Part shown: positions 40,927 to 50,239 of the stretch, one piece after another
How positions within the stretch are numbered: the first letter of the stretch is position 1
How the letters are laid out: every line of letters starts with the position of its first letter
DNA from: Streptomyces mobaraensis
Lineage (GTDB): Bacteria; Actinomycetota; Actinomycetes; Streptomycetales; Streptomycetaceae
Direction: 5' to 3'
Length of the DNA: 64,000 nucleotides
Assembly: GCF_020099395.1 (NCBI RefSeq)
Contig: NZ_CP083590.1
Span: 186,001-250,000 of the forward strand
Made by a program: the position numbers and the translations under genes
Notes under the pieces: model-generated
The model's database searches: none
Seen by the model: the letters and a program-made list of their open reading frames with translations, nothing else
What the model was told of the DNA's origin: nothing

Positions 40927-41027
40927 GCCTGCCGGGACTCACGCGTCCGAGCGGGCTGCCGGGACTCACGCGTCGATGAGGGCTGCCGGGGCTCACGCGT
41001 CGATGAGGGCTGCCGGGGCTCACGGGC
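40927..41027. repeat. Four 27-bp tandem repeats at the amidase 3' end
   Basis: CTGCCGGG(A/G)CTCACG recurs at 40929, 40956, 40983 and 41010, an exact 27-base period, with the last copy diverging after CTCACGGG. The amidase stop codon lies inside the last copy. The period is a multiple of three. Confidence 0.85.
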
Positions 41028-42669
41028 AACCCGTCGTCGGGAGGTACCGCGGCGCGCGCCGGGCGGGCAGCCGGTGCTCGACGGCGGCGCCGAGGGACAG
41101 CAGGCGGGCGTCCTGCCGGTCGCCGGCCGTCAGCAGGAGGCCGACGGGGAGTTCGCCGACGAATCCGGCCGGCAGCGCCAGGGAGGGGTAGCCGGCCACG
41201 GCGGCGGGGGTGGAGGAGGGGATGACGTCGTTGTCGCCGCGGGCGCAGTCCGTCGTCCAGGCGGGCGGGTTGGCCGGGGCGGCGACGGCGTCCAGCCGGT
41301 GGGCGGCCAACGTCTCGTCGATGGACCGCCGGGCCAGGTCCTTGAGCTCCGCGCGGACCGCCCGGTGCTCCGGACCGCCCGCGGCGGGCGCGGCGAGGGC
41401 GCGTTCGAAGAGTTCCCGGCCGGCGAAGCAGGTCCGCTCGGCGGGGTGGGTCCGGGTGAACTCGTTCAGCGCGGCGAGGTCGCGAGGGCCGTCGCGGGTG
41501 GCGAGGTAGGCGTCGATGTCCCGGTGGAACTCGCTCAGCAGGGCGGGGTATTCGAGTTCGGCCAGGCGCTGCTGGTAGGGCGGCGTCACCTCGACGACGT
41601 CCGCGCCGGCGGCGCGCAGGGTCCGGGCGGTGCGGGTCATCAGGGCGTCCACGCCGGGGCCGAGCTCGGGCAGGCGCCAGAGGCCGATGCGCTTGCCGCG
41701 CAGATCGGCGGGACGGCTCTCCGTGGGGAGTGCCCGGGAACCGGTGAGGACGGCGAGGGTGAGGGCGGCGTCGGTGACGTTGCGCGCCAGGGGTCCCGCG
41801 GTGTCCTGCTCGGCGGAGATGGGGACCACGCCGGCCTGGTCGACCAGCCCCAGGCTGGGTTTGTGGCCGACCACGCCGTTCATCCCGGCCGGGCACACGA
41901 TGGAGCCGTCCGTCTCGGTGCCGATCGCCACCTGGGCCAGCGAGGCGGCGAGCGCGGCGGCCGAACCGGCGGACGAGCCGCACGGGTTGCGGTCCAGGAC
42001 GTAGGGGTTGTGCGTCTGGCCGCCCACCGCCGACCAACCCGACGTCGGCTTGGCGGCGCGGAAGTTGGCCCACTCGGACAGGTTCGTCTTGCCCAGGATC
42101 ACCGCGCCCGCCGCCCGCAGCCGGGTCACCAGCGGGGCGTCGGCCCGGGGCGGCTTGCCGGTGAGGGCGGCGGATCCGGCCGTGGTCGGCAGGTCCCGGG
42201 TGTCGATGTTGTCCTTGAGCAGGACGGGGATCCCGTCGAGGGGGCCGCGCGGGGTGCCGCGCCGGTGCCGGGCGTCGCTGGCCTCCGCCTGGCGCAAGGC
42301 GGTCGGGTCGGTGCGCAGCACCGCGTTGACCTTGGGGTCGACGGCGGCGATCCGCCGCAGGTAGGCGCGGGTCAGCGCGGCCGAGGACAGGGAGCCGTCG
42401 GCCATGCGGGCCTGCAGCCGGGGGATGGTCGCGGTGTCGAGGTCGATGCCCGGCAGCCCGGGCGGAACGGGCCGGCTGGGCTGATCGGGCTGATCGCGTG
42501 GGTTGGGCGGAGCGGGCCGCGGTGCCGGCACGGACGGGTGGTGGGCGGGGGCCGGGGGTGTCGCCGGGTACGCCGCTCCGGCCGTCAGGGCGACCGTGGC
42601 AAGGGCGGTGAGCAGGACGGGGGTTGACCGTCGCCTCGTTCGTCTCGTGCTCCACTCGCTTCTCTTCAT
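41020..42669 (-). CDS. Secreted amidase-signature-family hydrolase
   Basis: About 549 residues. The N-terminus RRTRRRSTPVLLTALATVAL is a basic plus hydrophobic export signal (possibly Tat), followed by a Pro-rich linker. The catalytic domain has the Ser-cisSer-Lys triad context: VLLKDNIDT for Lys, and GSSAGSAAALAA with GTETDGSI for the serines. It hydrolyses amide bonds; the substrate is unknown. I chose ATG at 42669 (MKRSEWSTRR); the 42 residues further upstream in frame are unlike protein. Confidence 0.9.
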   Translation of the reverse strand: MKRSEWSTRRTRRRSTPVLLTALATVALTAGAAYPATPPAPAHHPSVPAPRPAPPNPRDQPDQPSRPVPPGLPGIDLDTATIPRLQARMADGSLSSAALTRAYLRRIAAVDPKVNAVLRTDPTALRQAEASDARHRRGTPRGPLDGIPVLLKDNIDTRDLPTTAGSAALTGKPPRADAPLVTRLRAAGAVILGKTNLSEWANFRAAKPTSGWSAVGGQTHNPYVLDRNPCGSSAGSAAALAASLAQVAIGTETDGSIVCPAGMNGVVGHKPSLGLVDQAGVVPISAEQDTAGPLARNVTDAALTLAVLTGSRALPTESRPADLRGKRIGLWRLPELGPGVDALMTRTARTLRAAGADVVEVTPPYQQRLAELEYPALLSEFHRDIDAYLATRDGPRDLAALNEFTRTHPAERTCFAGRELFERALAAPAAGGPEHRAVRAELKDLARRSIDETLAAHRLDAVAAPANPPAWTTDCARGDNDVIPSSTPAAVAGYPSLALPAGFVGELPVGLLLTAGDRQDARLLSLGAAVEHRLPARRAPRYLPTTGCP

Positions 42670-42929
42670 ACGAGCCAGCGCACTGCATGTCCGCGGGCGG
42701 GCGCAAGGGTGCCGTGGCGCCCGCCCGCCGCGCCGGTGTTCCGGCGGGCTGCGGGGGCGAAGCGGGAACACCCCCCCGAAAGAGTGAAAAAGCATGCGTA
42801 CGTCCGTTCTTCTGGCCTCAGCCTGTCACGCTGTCATCACGTGATCGGGCTCTCGCGAGCCCGGGGCGGCGGTGTGCGAGGGGAGAGGCCGGGCCGGGTG
42901 GGCGACGGCTGGGCAGCGAGGGGGCGGTC

Positions 42930-44978
42930 ATGGCGCGGCGGCGCTTACGGTGGGTGAAACGGGCGGGCTACTGGTTCGACAACACGCTGGCGCGGGGCGC
43001 CTCCGCCCTCATCGGCTGGCTCGTCCTGGCCTGCCTGGCCGTGGTCGTCCCGGTCAGCGCGCTGATGGTGTGGACAGCGCGGGACGCGCCCGCGTCCCTC
43101 CCCGGGAAGCTGGCCCAGGTCTGGCACCGGACAGGCGACACGCTGCGGCTGGGCGGGCTGGTGGGACCGCCCGCGGAGGTCCTGCTGTCGGTGATCCTCG
43201 CCCTCGTCGCCCTGATCTACGTCTCCGCCCTCGTGGGTCTGATCACCGCCGGGGTCAACGAGCGGATGGCCGCCCTGCGCAGGGGCCGTTCGACGGTGCT
43301 GGAGGACGGGCACGTGGTGGTGCTCGGCTGGTCCGAGCAGGTGTTCACCGTGGTCACGGAGCTGGTCGCCGCCAACGCCAACCAACGGCGGGCCGCCGTC
43401 GCCGTCCTGGCCGACCGGGACAAGACGGCCATGGAGGACGCGCTGCACATCAAGGTCGGCACGACCGGCGGCACCCGGCTCATCTGCCGCAGCGGCTCCA
43501 CCACCGATCCCGCCGTCCTGCCCCGGGTGAGCCCGCACACCGCCGGCGCGGTCCTCGTCCTGCCGCGGGACGGGCCGTCGGGGGACGCCGAGGTGGTCAA
43601 GACGCTCCTGGCGCTGCGGGCGGCGACCCGGGCCGCGTACGGACCGGACGACGCCGGTACGGACACTCCCCCGGGCGTCGAAGGCGGCGGAGGTGGCGGG
43701 GGCGGCATGGCGAACGGGGCGGGCGCCTGGGTCGTGGCGGCCGTCCGCGACGCCCGCTACCGGCTCGCCGCCTCCCTGGCCGCGGGCGACGGCGGCGTGG
43801 TCCTGGAGACCGACGACATCACCGCCCGGCTCATCGTCCAGTCCGCCCGCAGGCCCGGCCTGTCCCTCGTCTACCAGGAGCTCCTGGACTTCGCGGGCGA
43901 CGAGTTCTACACCGTCCGCGAACCGGCCCTGGCCGGGCGGACGTTCGGGGAGGCGCTCCTGGCGTACGCGACGTCGTCCGCCGTGGGCCTGATCCGCACC
44001 GACGGCTCTCTCCTGCTCAACCCGCCGGCGGAGACGGTGATCGGCGCGGCGGACCGGATCGTGGTCGTCACCCGCGACGACGACACCGCCGTCCTGGCCG
44101 AACGGCCGCCCGCCGTCGACGAGGCGGCGATCGTCACGGACGTCCCGCCGGAGCGGCGGCGCCCGGAGCGGGTGCTCCTGCTGGGCTGGAACCGGCGGGC
44201 CCCGCTCATCGTGGGCCGGCTGCGCCGGTACACGGCGCCGGGCTCCGTCGTGGACGTCGTCGCCGAGGCCGCGCCCGCGACGGCCGCCGCCGTGCGCGCC
44301 GCCGACGGCGAGGCCGGGGGCGCCCTGTCCGTCGTCCTGCGGCCCGGCGACCCCGCCGACCGGGAGACGGTCGACGCGGTGGACGCCGCGTCGTACGACA
44401 GCGTCATCGTCCTCGGCCCCGACCCCGTGCCCGGCCCGGGCGGCGCCACCGAGGAACCGGACGACCGCACGCTGGTGACACTGCTGTTGCTGCGCGCGCT
44501 GGAGGCGGCGTCCGGGCGGGAGCTGCCGGTGGTCACCGAGATGACCGACGACCGCAACCGGGCCCTGGCCCCGGTCAGCCCGGGGGCCGACTTCATCGTC
44601 AGCGGCAAGCTCATCGGCCTGCTGATGGCCCAGATCTCGCAGAACCGTCATCTGGCCGCCGTCTTCCAGGAGTTGTTCTCCGCCGGCGGCAGCGAGATCC
44701 TGCTCCGCCCGGCCTCCCGCTACGTCCGGGCCTGCGCCACGGCCTCCTTCGCCACGGTGGTCGAGGCCGCCCGGCGGCACGGCGAGTGCGCCATCGGCTA
44801 CCGCGACCACGCCGGCGCCGCCCACGGCCCGCGCTACGGGGTGTGGATCAACCCGCACAAGGAGACGTCACGGCGGTGGGCCGACCGGGACGAGGTCGTC
44901 GTCGTCGCGGCGGTCCGGCTGGGAGGGCCGGAGAACGCCGGGGAGGGCGGTGGGCAGTTGAGGGGGGTGGGCAGTTGA
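42930..44978 (+). CDS. CASTOR/POLLUX-type ion channel protein
   Basis: About 682 residues with two N-terminal membrane segments (about 25-48 and 85-108), then RCK-like nucleotide-binding domains (VVVLGWSEQVF; VLLLGWNRRAPLI). This matches the CASTOR/POLLUX family of cation channels with cytosolic gating rings. ATG at 42930 follows GAGGGG, and gives the MARRRLRWVKRAGYWFDN start I associate with the family. A run of glycines (about residue 253) sits in the first cytosolic domain. It is a single gene. Confidence 0.88.
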   Translation: MARRRLRWVKRAGYWFDNTLARGASALIGWLVLACLAVVVPVSALMVWTARDAPASLPGKLAQVWHRTGDTLRLGGLVGPPAEVLLSVILALVALIYVSALVGLITAGVNERMAALRRGRSTVLEDGHVVVLGWSEQVFTVVTELVAANANQRRAAVAVLADRDKTAMEDALHIKVGTTGGTRLICRSGSTTDPAVLPRVSPHTAGAVLVLPRDGPSGDAEVVKTLLALRAATRAAYGPDDAGTDTPPGVEGGGGGGGGMANGAGAWVVAAVRDARYRLAASLAAGDGGVVLETDDITARLIVQSARRPGLSLVYQELLDFAGDEFYTVREPALAGRTFGEALLAYATSSAVGLIRTDGSLLLNPPAETVIGAADRIVVVTRDDDTAVLAERPPAVDEAAIVTDVPPERRRPERVLLLGWNRRAPLIVGRLRRYTAPGSVVDVVAEAAPATAAAVRAADGEAGGALSVVLRPGDPADRETVDAVDAASYDSVIVLGPDPVPGPGGATEEPDDRTLVTLLLLRALEAASGRELPVVTEMTDDRNRALAPVSPGADFIVSGKLIGLLMAQISQNRHLAAVFQELFSAGGSEILLRPASRYVRACATASFATVVEAARRHGECAIGYRDHAGAAHGPRYGVWINPHKETSRRWADRDEVVVVAAVRLGGPENAGEGGGQLRGVGS

Positions 44979-45190
44979 GGGAGGTGGAGAACGGATGAGG
45001 AGGGAGGGGTAGTCGGTACACCGGCGGGCGCGGACGGGACCCGGCCGAGCGGCAGCCGCACGGCGATCACAGCCGTGCGGTGGTCGGGCCCGGCGGGCAC
45101 GGGCGATGCGGCCGGTCGCGGGTCGGACGACGGCACCCTCGGCCGTCGGCACGCGGAGTCCGGCTCCGGCGTACCGGCCGCCGGGCGGCC

Positions 45191-46357
45191 TCACGCCCCC
45201 GGCCCGTCCCCGTCGCCGTTTCCGTCCCTGTCCCTGTCGCCGTCCCCGTTCCCGTCCCGGGTGAGGGCGAGGAGGGCCATGTCGTCGGTGATGCGGCCGC
45301 CGGTGTGCCGGGTCACGTCGGCGAGCACGGTCTCCAGCAGCGCGTCGGGGCCCGTGAAGCGGCGGCCCGCCAGGGCGGTTTCCGGGTCGTAGAAGACGCC
45401 GTCCCGGTCGCGCGCCTCGGTGAGGCCGTCGGTGTAGAGGAGCAGGGTCGCGCCCGGCGGGAACGGCACCGTGTCGACGCGGTCCGGGCCGGCGCCGAGG
45501 TCGGCCAGGGCCAGCGGGAGGGCCGGGTCGGACGGTTCCAGGGCCCGTACCGTTCCGTCGGACAGCAGGAGCGGGGGCGGGTGGCCGCGGTTGACGAGGC
45601 GCAGTTCGGCGCGTCCGGGCGGGAACTCGGCCAGTACGCCGGTGACGAAACCCTCGGCCCGTTCCGGTCCGCTGCGGCTGTTCGCCTCGCGGCGCAGGGC
45701 GCGTTCCAGCCGGGCCGCGAGGCCGGGCAGGGCGGGGGCGTCCTCGGCACCCTCGCGGAAGGCGCCGAGCGCCACGTCCACCGCCTTGACCGCCTCCAGG
45801 CCCTTGCCGCGCACGTCGCCGATCACACACCGCACGCCGTGCGGCGAGTCCTGCACGCCGTAGAGGTCGCCGCCGATCTCCGCGTCCCCCACCGCCGCCC
45901 GATAGCACACCGCGATGCGCAGACAGCCGATCGAGGGCGGGAGCTGCGGGAGCACGGCCCGCTGGACGGCGAGGGCGACGCGGCGCGCCGAGGCGAGGCG
46001 GACGTCGCTGAGGTACATCAGGCGGTTGACGAGGACGGCGAGAGCCGAGACGGTGGCGACCGCCGCCAGCTCGCTGCGGCCGCCCGAGTCCCCCAGGAAG
46101 CCGAAGTGGTGCAGCAGCGCCGCGTCGACCAGGCAGGCGCCCAGTCCGGCGAGGACGGTGGCGCGCAGGGACAGCAGCGCGGCGGCCGTCATGGGCGCGG
46201 CGGTGTAGAGGGCCTCCGCGCTGAAGTGCGGGGACGTCGCGTAGTCGAGGAGGGCGCCGGCGCCGAGCAGCAGGACCGGCAGCAGCGGCAGGAGGGGTGG
46301 CCGTCCGGGGCGCCCGCGTCCGGCGGTCGTGCCGCGCCGCGCCTTCGGTGCCCTCAC
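45191..46357 (-). CDS. SpoIIE/PP2C-family serine phosphatase with membrane domain
   Basis: About 388 residues. Several N-terminal membrane segments (LLPLLPVLLLGAGALL; AAALLSLRATVLAGLGACLVDA) precede a PP2C-type phosphatase domain: GDAEIGGDLYG, VIGDVRGKGLEA, LLLYTDGLTEARD and ITDDMALLAL, which hold the metal-binding Asp residues. Such proteins dephosphorylate anti-sigma factor antagonists. The start is uncertain: I chose GTG at 46357 because upstream sequence is repeated and Arg/Gly/Ala-rich. The C-terminus ends in a Gly/Asp/Arg low-complexity tail. Confidence 0.85.
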   Translation of the reverse strand: MRAPKARRGTTAGRGRPGRPPLLPLLPVLLLGAGALLDYATSPHFSAEALYTAAPMTAAALLSLRATVLAGLGACLVDAALLHHFGFLGDSGGRSELAAVATVSALAVLVNRLMYLSDVRLASARRVALAVQRAVLPQLPPSIGCLRIAVCYRAAVGDAEIGGDLYGVQDSPHGVRCVIGDVRGKGLEAVKAVDVALGAFREGAEDAPALPGLAARLERALRREANSRSGPERAEGFVTGVLAEFPPGRAELRLVNRGHPPPLLLSDGTVRALEPSDPALPLALADLGAGPDRVDTVPFPPGATLLLYTDGLTEARDRDGVFYDPETALAGRRFTGPDALLETVLADVTRHTGGRITDDMALLALTRDGNGDGDRDRDGNGDGDGPGA

Positions 46358-46749
46358 CCGCCTGCTCCCGCTCGTGCCTGCCCTGCCTCGTGCCTGCCCT
46401 GCCTCGTGCCTGCTCCCGGCCCGTGCCTGCTCCCGGCCCGTGCTCGCTCCGCCTCGTGCCGCCGCTTCGTCCCAGCATCCCCGCGCCCGTCGGGGGCCGC
46501 CAGTCAGGCACCGGCCGTCAGGGCGCACACCGGAGGGAGGTGCCCTGCCCTCGGCCCGGGCGTGGCCGGTGGCCTCGGAGCCGGCCCGCCGTCCCCGGCC
46601 GGCGGCAACGGGGGCGCCGGTCACGCCGCGCGCCCCCGTCCATGCCAGCACGACCGCCACCGCCGGAGCGGCCGCGGGTGACCGCCGCACGCTGCCCGTC
46701 CACGGCCCCTCGACCGGTGCGACGCCGGCACGCACCGGTCGCCGCCCGC
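46358..46749. other. Gene-free interval with 16-18 bp tandem repeats
   Basis: Repeats such as CTCGTGCCTGCCCTGC (twice in a row from 46371) and CGTGCCTGCTCCCGGC (twice after that) occupy about 46371-46440. The rest up to the SARP stop is GC-rich with no gene I can support. The long open frames across it in both directions look like composition effects. Confidence 0.6.
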
Positions 46750-49700
46750 TCACTCCAGGGCAGCGAGGACCTCCCGGGCCGCCAGGACCGCCTCCTCCAG
46801 GGACCGGGAGGCGCCCTCCCGGAAGGCGTCGGCGAAGGCGTGCGGGCCGATCGCGGCCGTCGCGGCCTCGGTGACGCGGTCGACGTCGCCGCGCTCGGCG
46901 TCCGGGAGCGGAGCGCCCACCCCACGGCGGGCGGCGTCGGCGGCGCCGAGCAGCCAGGCGGCGCGGGTGGCGTGGTCCGGGCCGCCGACGAGGGCCGCCA
47001 CGCCGGCCAGGCCTTCCAGGGAGAGGGCGAGGGCTCGGGGTTCGGCGAGGGAGCGGGCGATGTCCAGGCCGGCCAAGTGGTGGGCGGCGGCGGCCCGGGC
47101 GTCGCCGCGCAGTTCGGCCGTGAAGCCGAACTCGGCGTGGAGGAGGTGGTCACCCGCGGGCGAGGACACGTCCGCGTGTCCGTCGCGGATGCGCGTCAGG
47201 AACGTCTCGGCGGCGTCGAGGTCGCCCGAGCGGCGGGCTCCGAGGGCGAGCCCCATGTCGGAGTGGATCTCGCCGTACCGGTAGCCCTGTTCGACGGCCA
47301 GCCGCCGGGCACGTTCGTGCAGGTCACGGGCGCGGTCCCAGTCCTTGGCGAGCAGGGCCAGGCGGCCGAGCCCGGAGAGCCGGGCCGAGACCTCGGTGTG
47401 CAGGGAGAAGTCGCGCGCGATGCGCAGCGCCTCGTGGTGGCGGCGGGCGGCGTCCGCGTAGTCCCCCTTGATCTCGGCGAGGACGGCGAGGGGCTGCACG
47501 GTCTGCAACTCGCCCCAGCGGTCCCCGAGCTCGCGGAACAGAGCCGCACTGCGCAGCCCGTCCCGGGCGACGGTGCCGAGGTCGCCCCGGGCCAGCGCGT
47601 GCGTCGCCCGCAGCCCGAGGGCGGCGGCCGTGCCCCACCGGTCGCCGGCCTCGGTGAAGAGGGCGAGGGCCCGGGCGTTGAGCTCCTCGCTCGCGGCGAC
47701 GGAGCCCGCGCCGAACAGTCCATGGGCGAGGAGCCAGAGGGTCCGGCCGTGCCGGGCGGGGTCGCCGGTCCCCGGTTCCGGGGTGACCTCGGCGCCGGAG
47801 CGGTCGCCGGTCAGGAGGGCGAAGGCCCGGTGCCGGGTGCGGAGTCCGGCCGCGTCCGGGGCGGCCGCGAGGACGGCCGCGAGAGTGCGCCGGCCTTCGT
47901 GCAGCCGCCCGCGCAGCAGCCACCACCAGCAGAGGGCGGTGGCGAGGCGGACCGCCTCGTCCGTACCGCAGCCCGCCCCCGCGCGCCGCACCGCCTCGTC
48001 GAGCGCCGCCCGGAGGTTGGCGGCGTCGGCGTCGAGGCGGGCGAGCCAGGTCCGCTGTTCGCCCCCGCGCAGGCGGGGTTCGGCCCGTTCGGCGAGGTCC
48101 AGGTAGTGACGCAGGTGCCGGTCCCGTACGCCGGTGAGGTCCTCCATCTCGTGGAGGCGTTCCATGGCGTACGCGGCCACGGACTCCAGCAGGCGGTAGC
48201 GCGGGCCCGTGCCGGGCGGACCGTCCACGCGGACGACCAGGGAGCGGTCGACGAGCCGGGTCATCAGGTCCAGGACCTCCTCGGCGGCCACGCCGTCGCC
48301 CGCGCACACCGCCTCCGCGGCGTCCAGCGTGCAGCCGTCGGCGTGCACGGCCAGACGCCGCAGCACGATGCGCTCCGGCGCGCCGAGCAGCTCCCAGCTC
48401 CAGTCGATCATCGCCCTGAGGGTCTGCTGCCGGGCCGGCGCGCCCCTGCTCCCGGAGGCGAGGACGCGGAAGCGGTCCCCGAGGCGGGCCGCCAGCTCCT
48501 TGACGCCCAGGGCGCGCACGCGGGTCGCCGCCAGTTCCAGGGCGAGCGGGAGGCCGTCGAGGCGGCGGCAGATCTCGGCGACGGCGTCGCGCGTCCCGTC
48601 GTCGGCCTGCGTGGGGGAGAAACCGGGTGCCGCGGCGGCGGCCCGGGCCATGAACAGCTCGGCGGCCTCGGCCGAGGCGAGCGGTTCGACCAGGAACACC
48701 GTCTCCCCCATGAGACCGAGCGGCTCCCGGCTGGTGGCCAGGACCCGCAGCCCGGGCGCCGTGCGCAGCAGCAGGGCCACCAACTCAGCGGCCGCGTCGA
48801 CGACTTGCTCGCAGTTGTCGAGGACGAGGAGGGTCCGCCGGTCGCGGAGAGCCGCCGTGAGCCGTTCGACGGGCGTCGGGGCCGCGCCACCGAAGGCGGG
48901 GAGCCCCGAGGGGACGTCGTCCCGGATGCCCAGGGTCGCGGAGACCGCCTGCGCGAGGACCGCCGCGGACCCGTGCCGCCCGGCGAGCTCCACGAGCCAT
49001 ACGCCGTCGGGGGCGGGGCCCGGTGCGTCCGCCGGTGTGCCCGGCGAGGCGGCGCGTACGAGACGGGCCGCCGCCTCGACGGCGAGCCGCGTCTTGCCGA
49101 CGCCTCCGGGGCCGGTGAGAGTGACGAGGCGTTCCGTCCGGAGGAGCCCGTCGAGCTCGGTCAGGGAACGGTCCCGTCCGATGAGCGCGGTGAGGGGGAC
49201 GGGGAGGTTCGACGGAGGGCGGGGGGAGGTGTCGGAGGCGGGGGGAAGTTCTGTCGCCGATCCCGATGCCGATCCCGATCCCAGCACCGATACCGATACC
49301 GTCCCCGGGCCCGTCCCCGGGCCGAGGGCGAGCGAAGCGTCCTGCCGCAGGATCGCCTCGTGGAGGGCGACGAGTTCCGGGCCCGGATCGAGGCCCAGTT
49401 CGGCCCGCAGGCGGTTCCGCAGATCCGTGTACGAGGCCAGCGCGTCGCTCTGCCGGCCGGAACGGTAGAGGGCCCGGAGCTGGACGGCGCGCAGGCGTTC
49501 CCGTAGGGGGTGGCGGGCCACGAGGTCGGTGAGTTCACCGGTGAGCAGCAGGTGGTCGCCGGCGTCGAGGCGGGCCTCGGCCTGTTCCTCCAGGACGGCG
49601 AGGCGCTGTTCGCCGAGCCGCCGGACGGCCGCGCGGGCGAACTCCTCGTCGGCGAAGTCGGCGTAGGCGGGGCCGCGCCACAGCTCCAGGGCCTCGGTGA

Positions 49701-50064
49701 GCAGGGCGGCCCGTGCGCGCGGCGCCGTCTCCCGGCGGGCCGCGTCGACCAGGGACCGGAACCGGTCGGCGTCCACCTCGTCGTCGGCGGGGTCGAGGTG
49801 CAGCCGGTAGCCGGGGATTTGGCGTACGACGCGGTCGCGGCCGAGCGCCTTGCGCAGCTGGGAGACCTTGGCCTGGAGGGCGTTGGCGGGGTTGCCGGGC
49901 GGCCGGTCGCCCCAGAGGTCGTCGACGAGCCGGTCGGCCGGCACCGGCCGCCCCTCGTGCGCCAGCAGATCGGCCAGCAGCGCCCTGACCTTCGCCTCGG
50001 GCACCCTGACCGGTTCCCCTCGGCCGTCCCACACCGCCAGTGGACCGAGCACCCCGTATCGCAT
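46750..50064 (-). CDS. SARP-family regulator (OmpR-like HTH, BTAD, NB-ARC, TPR)
   Basis: About 1,104 residues. The N-terminal 250 carry a winged-helix DNA-binding domain (MRYGVLGPLAVWDG, VPEAKVRALLADLLAHEG, NALQAKVSQLRKAL) and a bacterial transcriptional activation domain. A Ser/Gly-rich linker follows, then an NTPase domain with Walker A GPGGVGKT and Walker B TLLVLDNCE, and a C-terminal helical repeat region. This is the AfsR-like class of pathway activators. ATG at 50064 gives the standard MRYGVLGPL start. It is divergent from an SDR-like gene and an MFS gene, with 11-bp spaced direct repeats between, so those two genes are its probable targets. Confidence 0.93.
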   Translation of the reverse strand: MRYGVLGPLAVWDGRGEPVRVPEAKVRALLADLLAHEGRPVPADRLVDDLWGDRPPGNPANALQAKVSQLRKALGRDRVVRQIPGYRLHLDPADDEVDADRFRSLVDAARRETAPRARAALLTEALELWRGPAYADFADEEFARAAVRRLGEQRLAVLEEQAEARLDAGDHLLLTGELTDLVARHPLRERLRAVQLRALYRSGRQSDALASYTDLRNRLRAELGLDPGPELVALHEAILRQDASLALGPGTGPGTVSVSVLGSGSASGSATELPPASDTSPRPPSNLPVPLTALIGRDRSLTELDGLLRTERLVTLTGPGGVGKTRLAVEAAARLVRAASPGTPADAPGPAPDGVWLVELAGRHGSAAVLAQAVSATLGIRDDVPSGLPAFGGAAPTPVERLTAALRDRRTLLVLDNCEQVVDAAAELVALLLRTAPGLRVLATSREPLGLMGETVFLVEPLASAEAAELFMARAAAAAPGFSPTQADDGTRDAVAEICRRLDGLPLALELAATRVRALGVKELAARLGDRFRVLASGSRGAPARQQTLRAMIDWSWELLGAPERIVLRRLAVHADGCTLDAAEAVCAGDGVAAEEVLDLMTRLVDRSLVVRVDGPPGTGPRYRLLESVAAYAMERLHEMEDLTGVRDRHLRHYLDLAERAEPRLRGGEQRTWLARLDADAANLRAALDEAVRRAGAGCGTDEAVRLATALCWWWLLRGRLHEGRRTLAAVLAAAPDAAGLRTRHRAFALLTGDRSGAEVTPEPGTGDPARHGRTLWLLAHGLFGAGSVAASEELNARALALFTEAGDRWGTAAALGLRATHALARGDLGTVARDGLRSAALFRELGDRWGELQTVQPLAVLAEIKGDYADAARRHHEALRIARDFSLHTEVSARLSGLGRLALLAKDWDRARDLHERARRLAVEQGYRYGEIHSDMGLALGARRSGDLDAAETFLTRIRDGHADVSSPAGDHLLHAEFGFTAELRGDARAAAAHHLAGLDIARSLAEPRALALSLEGLAGVAALVGGPDHATRAAWLLGAADAARRGVGAPLPDAERGDVDRVTEAATAAIGPHAFADAFREGASRSLEEAVLAAREVLAALE

Positions 50065-50099
50065 GCGGAAACCGTACACACGTTCCCCATGTGGGGTGA

Positions 50100-50128
50100 T
50101 CATCAGCCGGCCGTCAGCGAACCGTCAG
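50100..50128. promoter_or_regulatory. Candidate SARP binding site: 11-bp spaced heptamers
   Basis: CCGTCAG at 50111 and 50122 are 11 bases apart (one helical turn), with a weaker TCATCAG at 50100 in the same register. SARP proteins are known to bind direct heptamer repeats with this spacing. It lies upstream of the SDR-like gene and of the SARP gene itself. Confidence 0.6.
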
Positions 50129-50239
50129 CGCTCCCGAAGCGCCCGGACGCATGCTCGTCCCCGCCACCGGAGACCGGACCGGCGGAACCGGCGGACACGG
50201 CGGCACCCGCACGGCGGGACCACCCGGCAGGAGGAGCGC

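Noticed and set aside
46358..46753. N-terminal 132-codon extension of the SpoIIE-type phosphatase
   Set aside because: Arg/Gly/Ala-rich sequence that arises from tandem DNA repeats; no family match.
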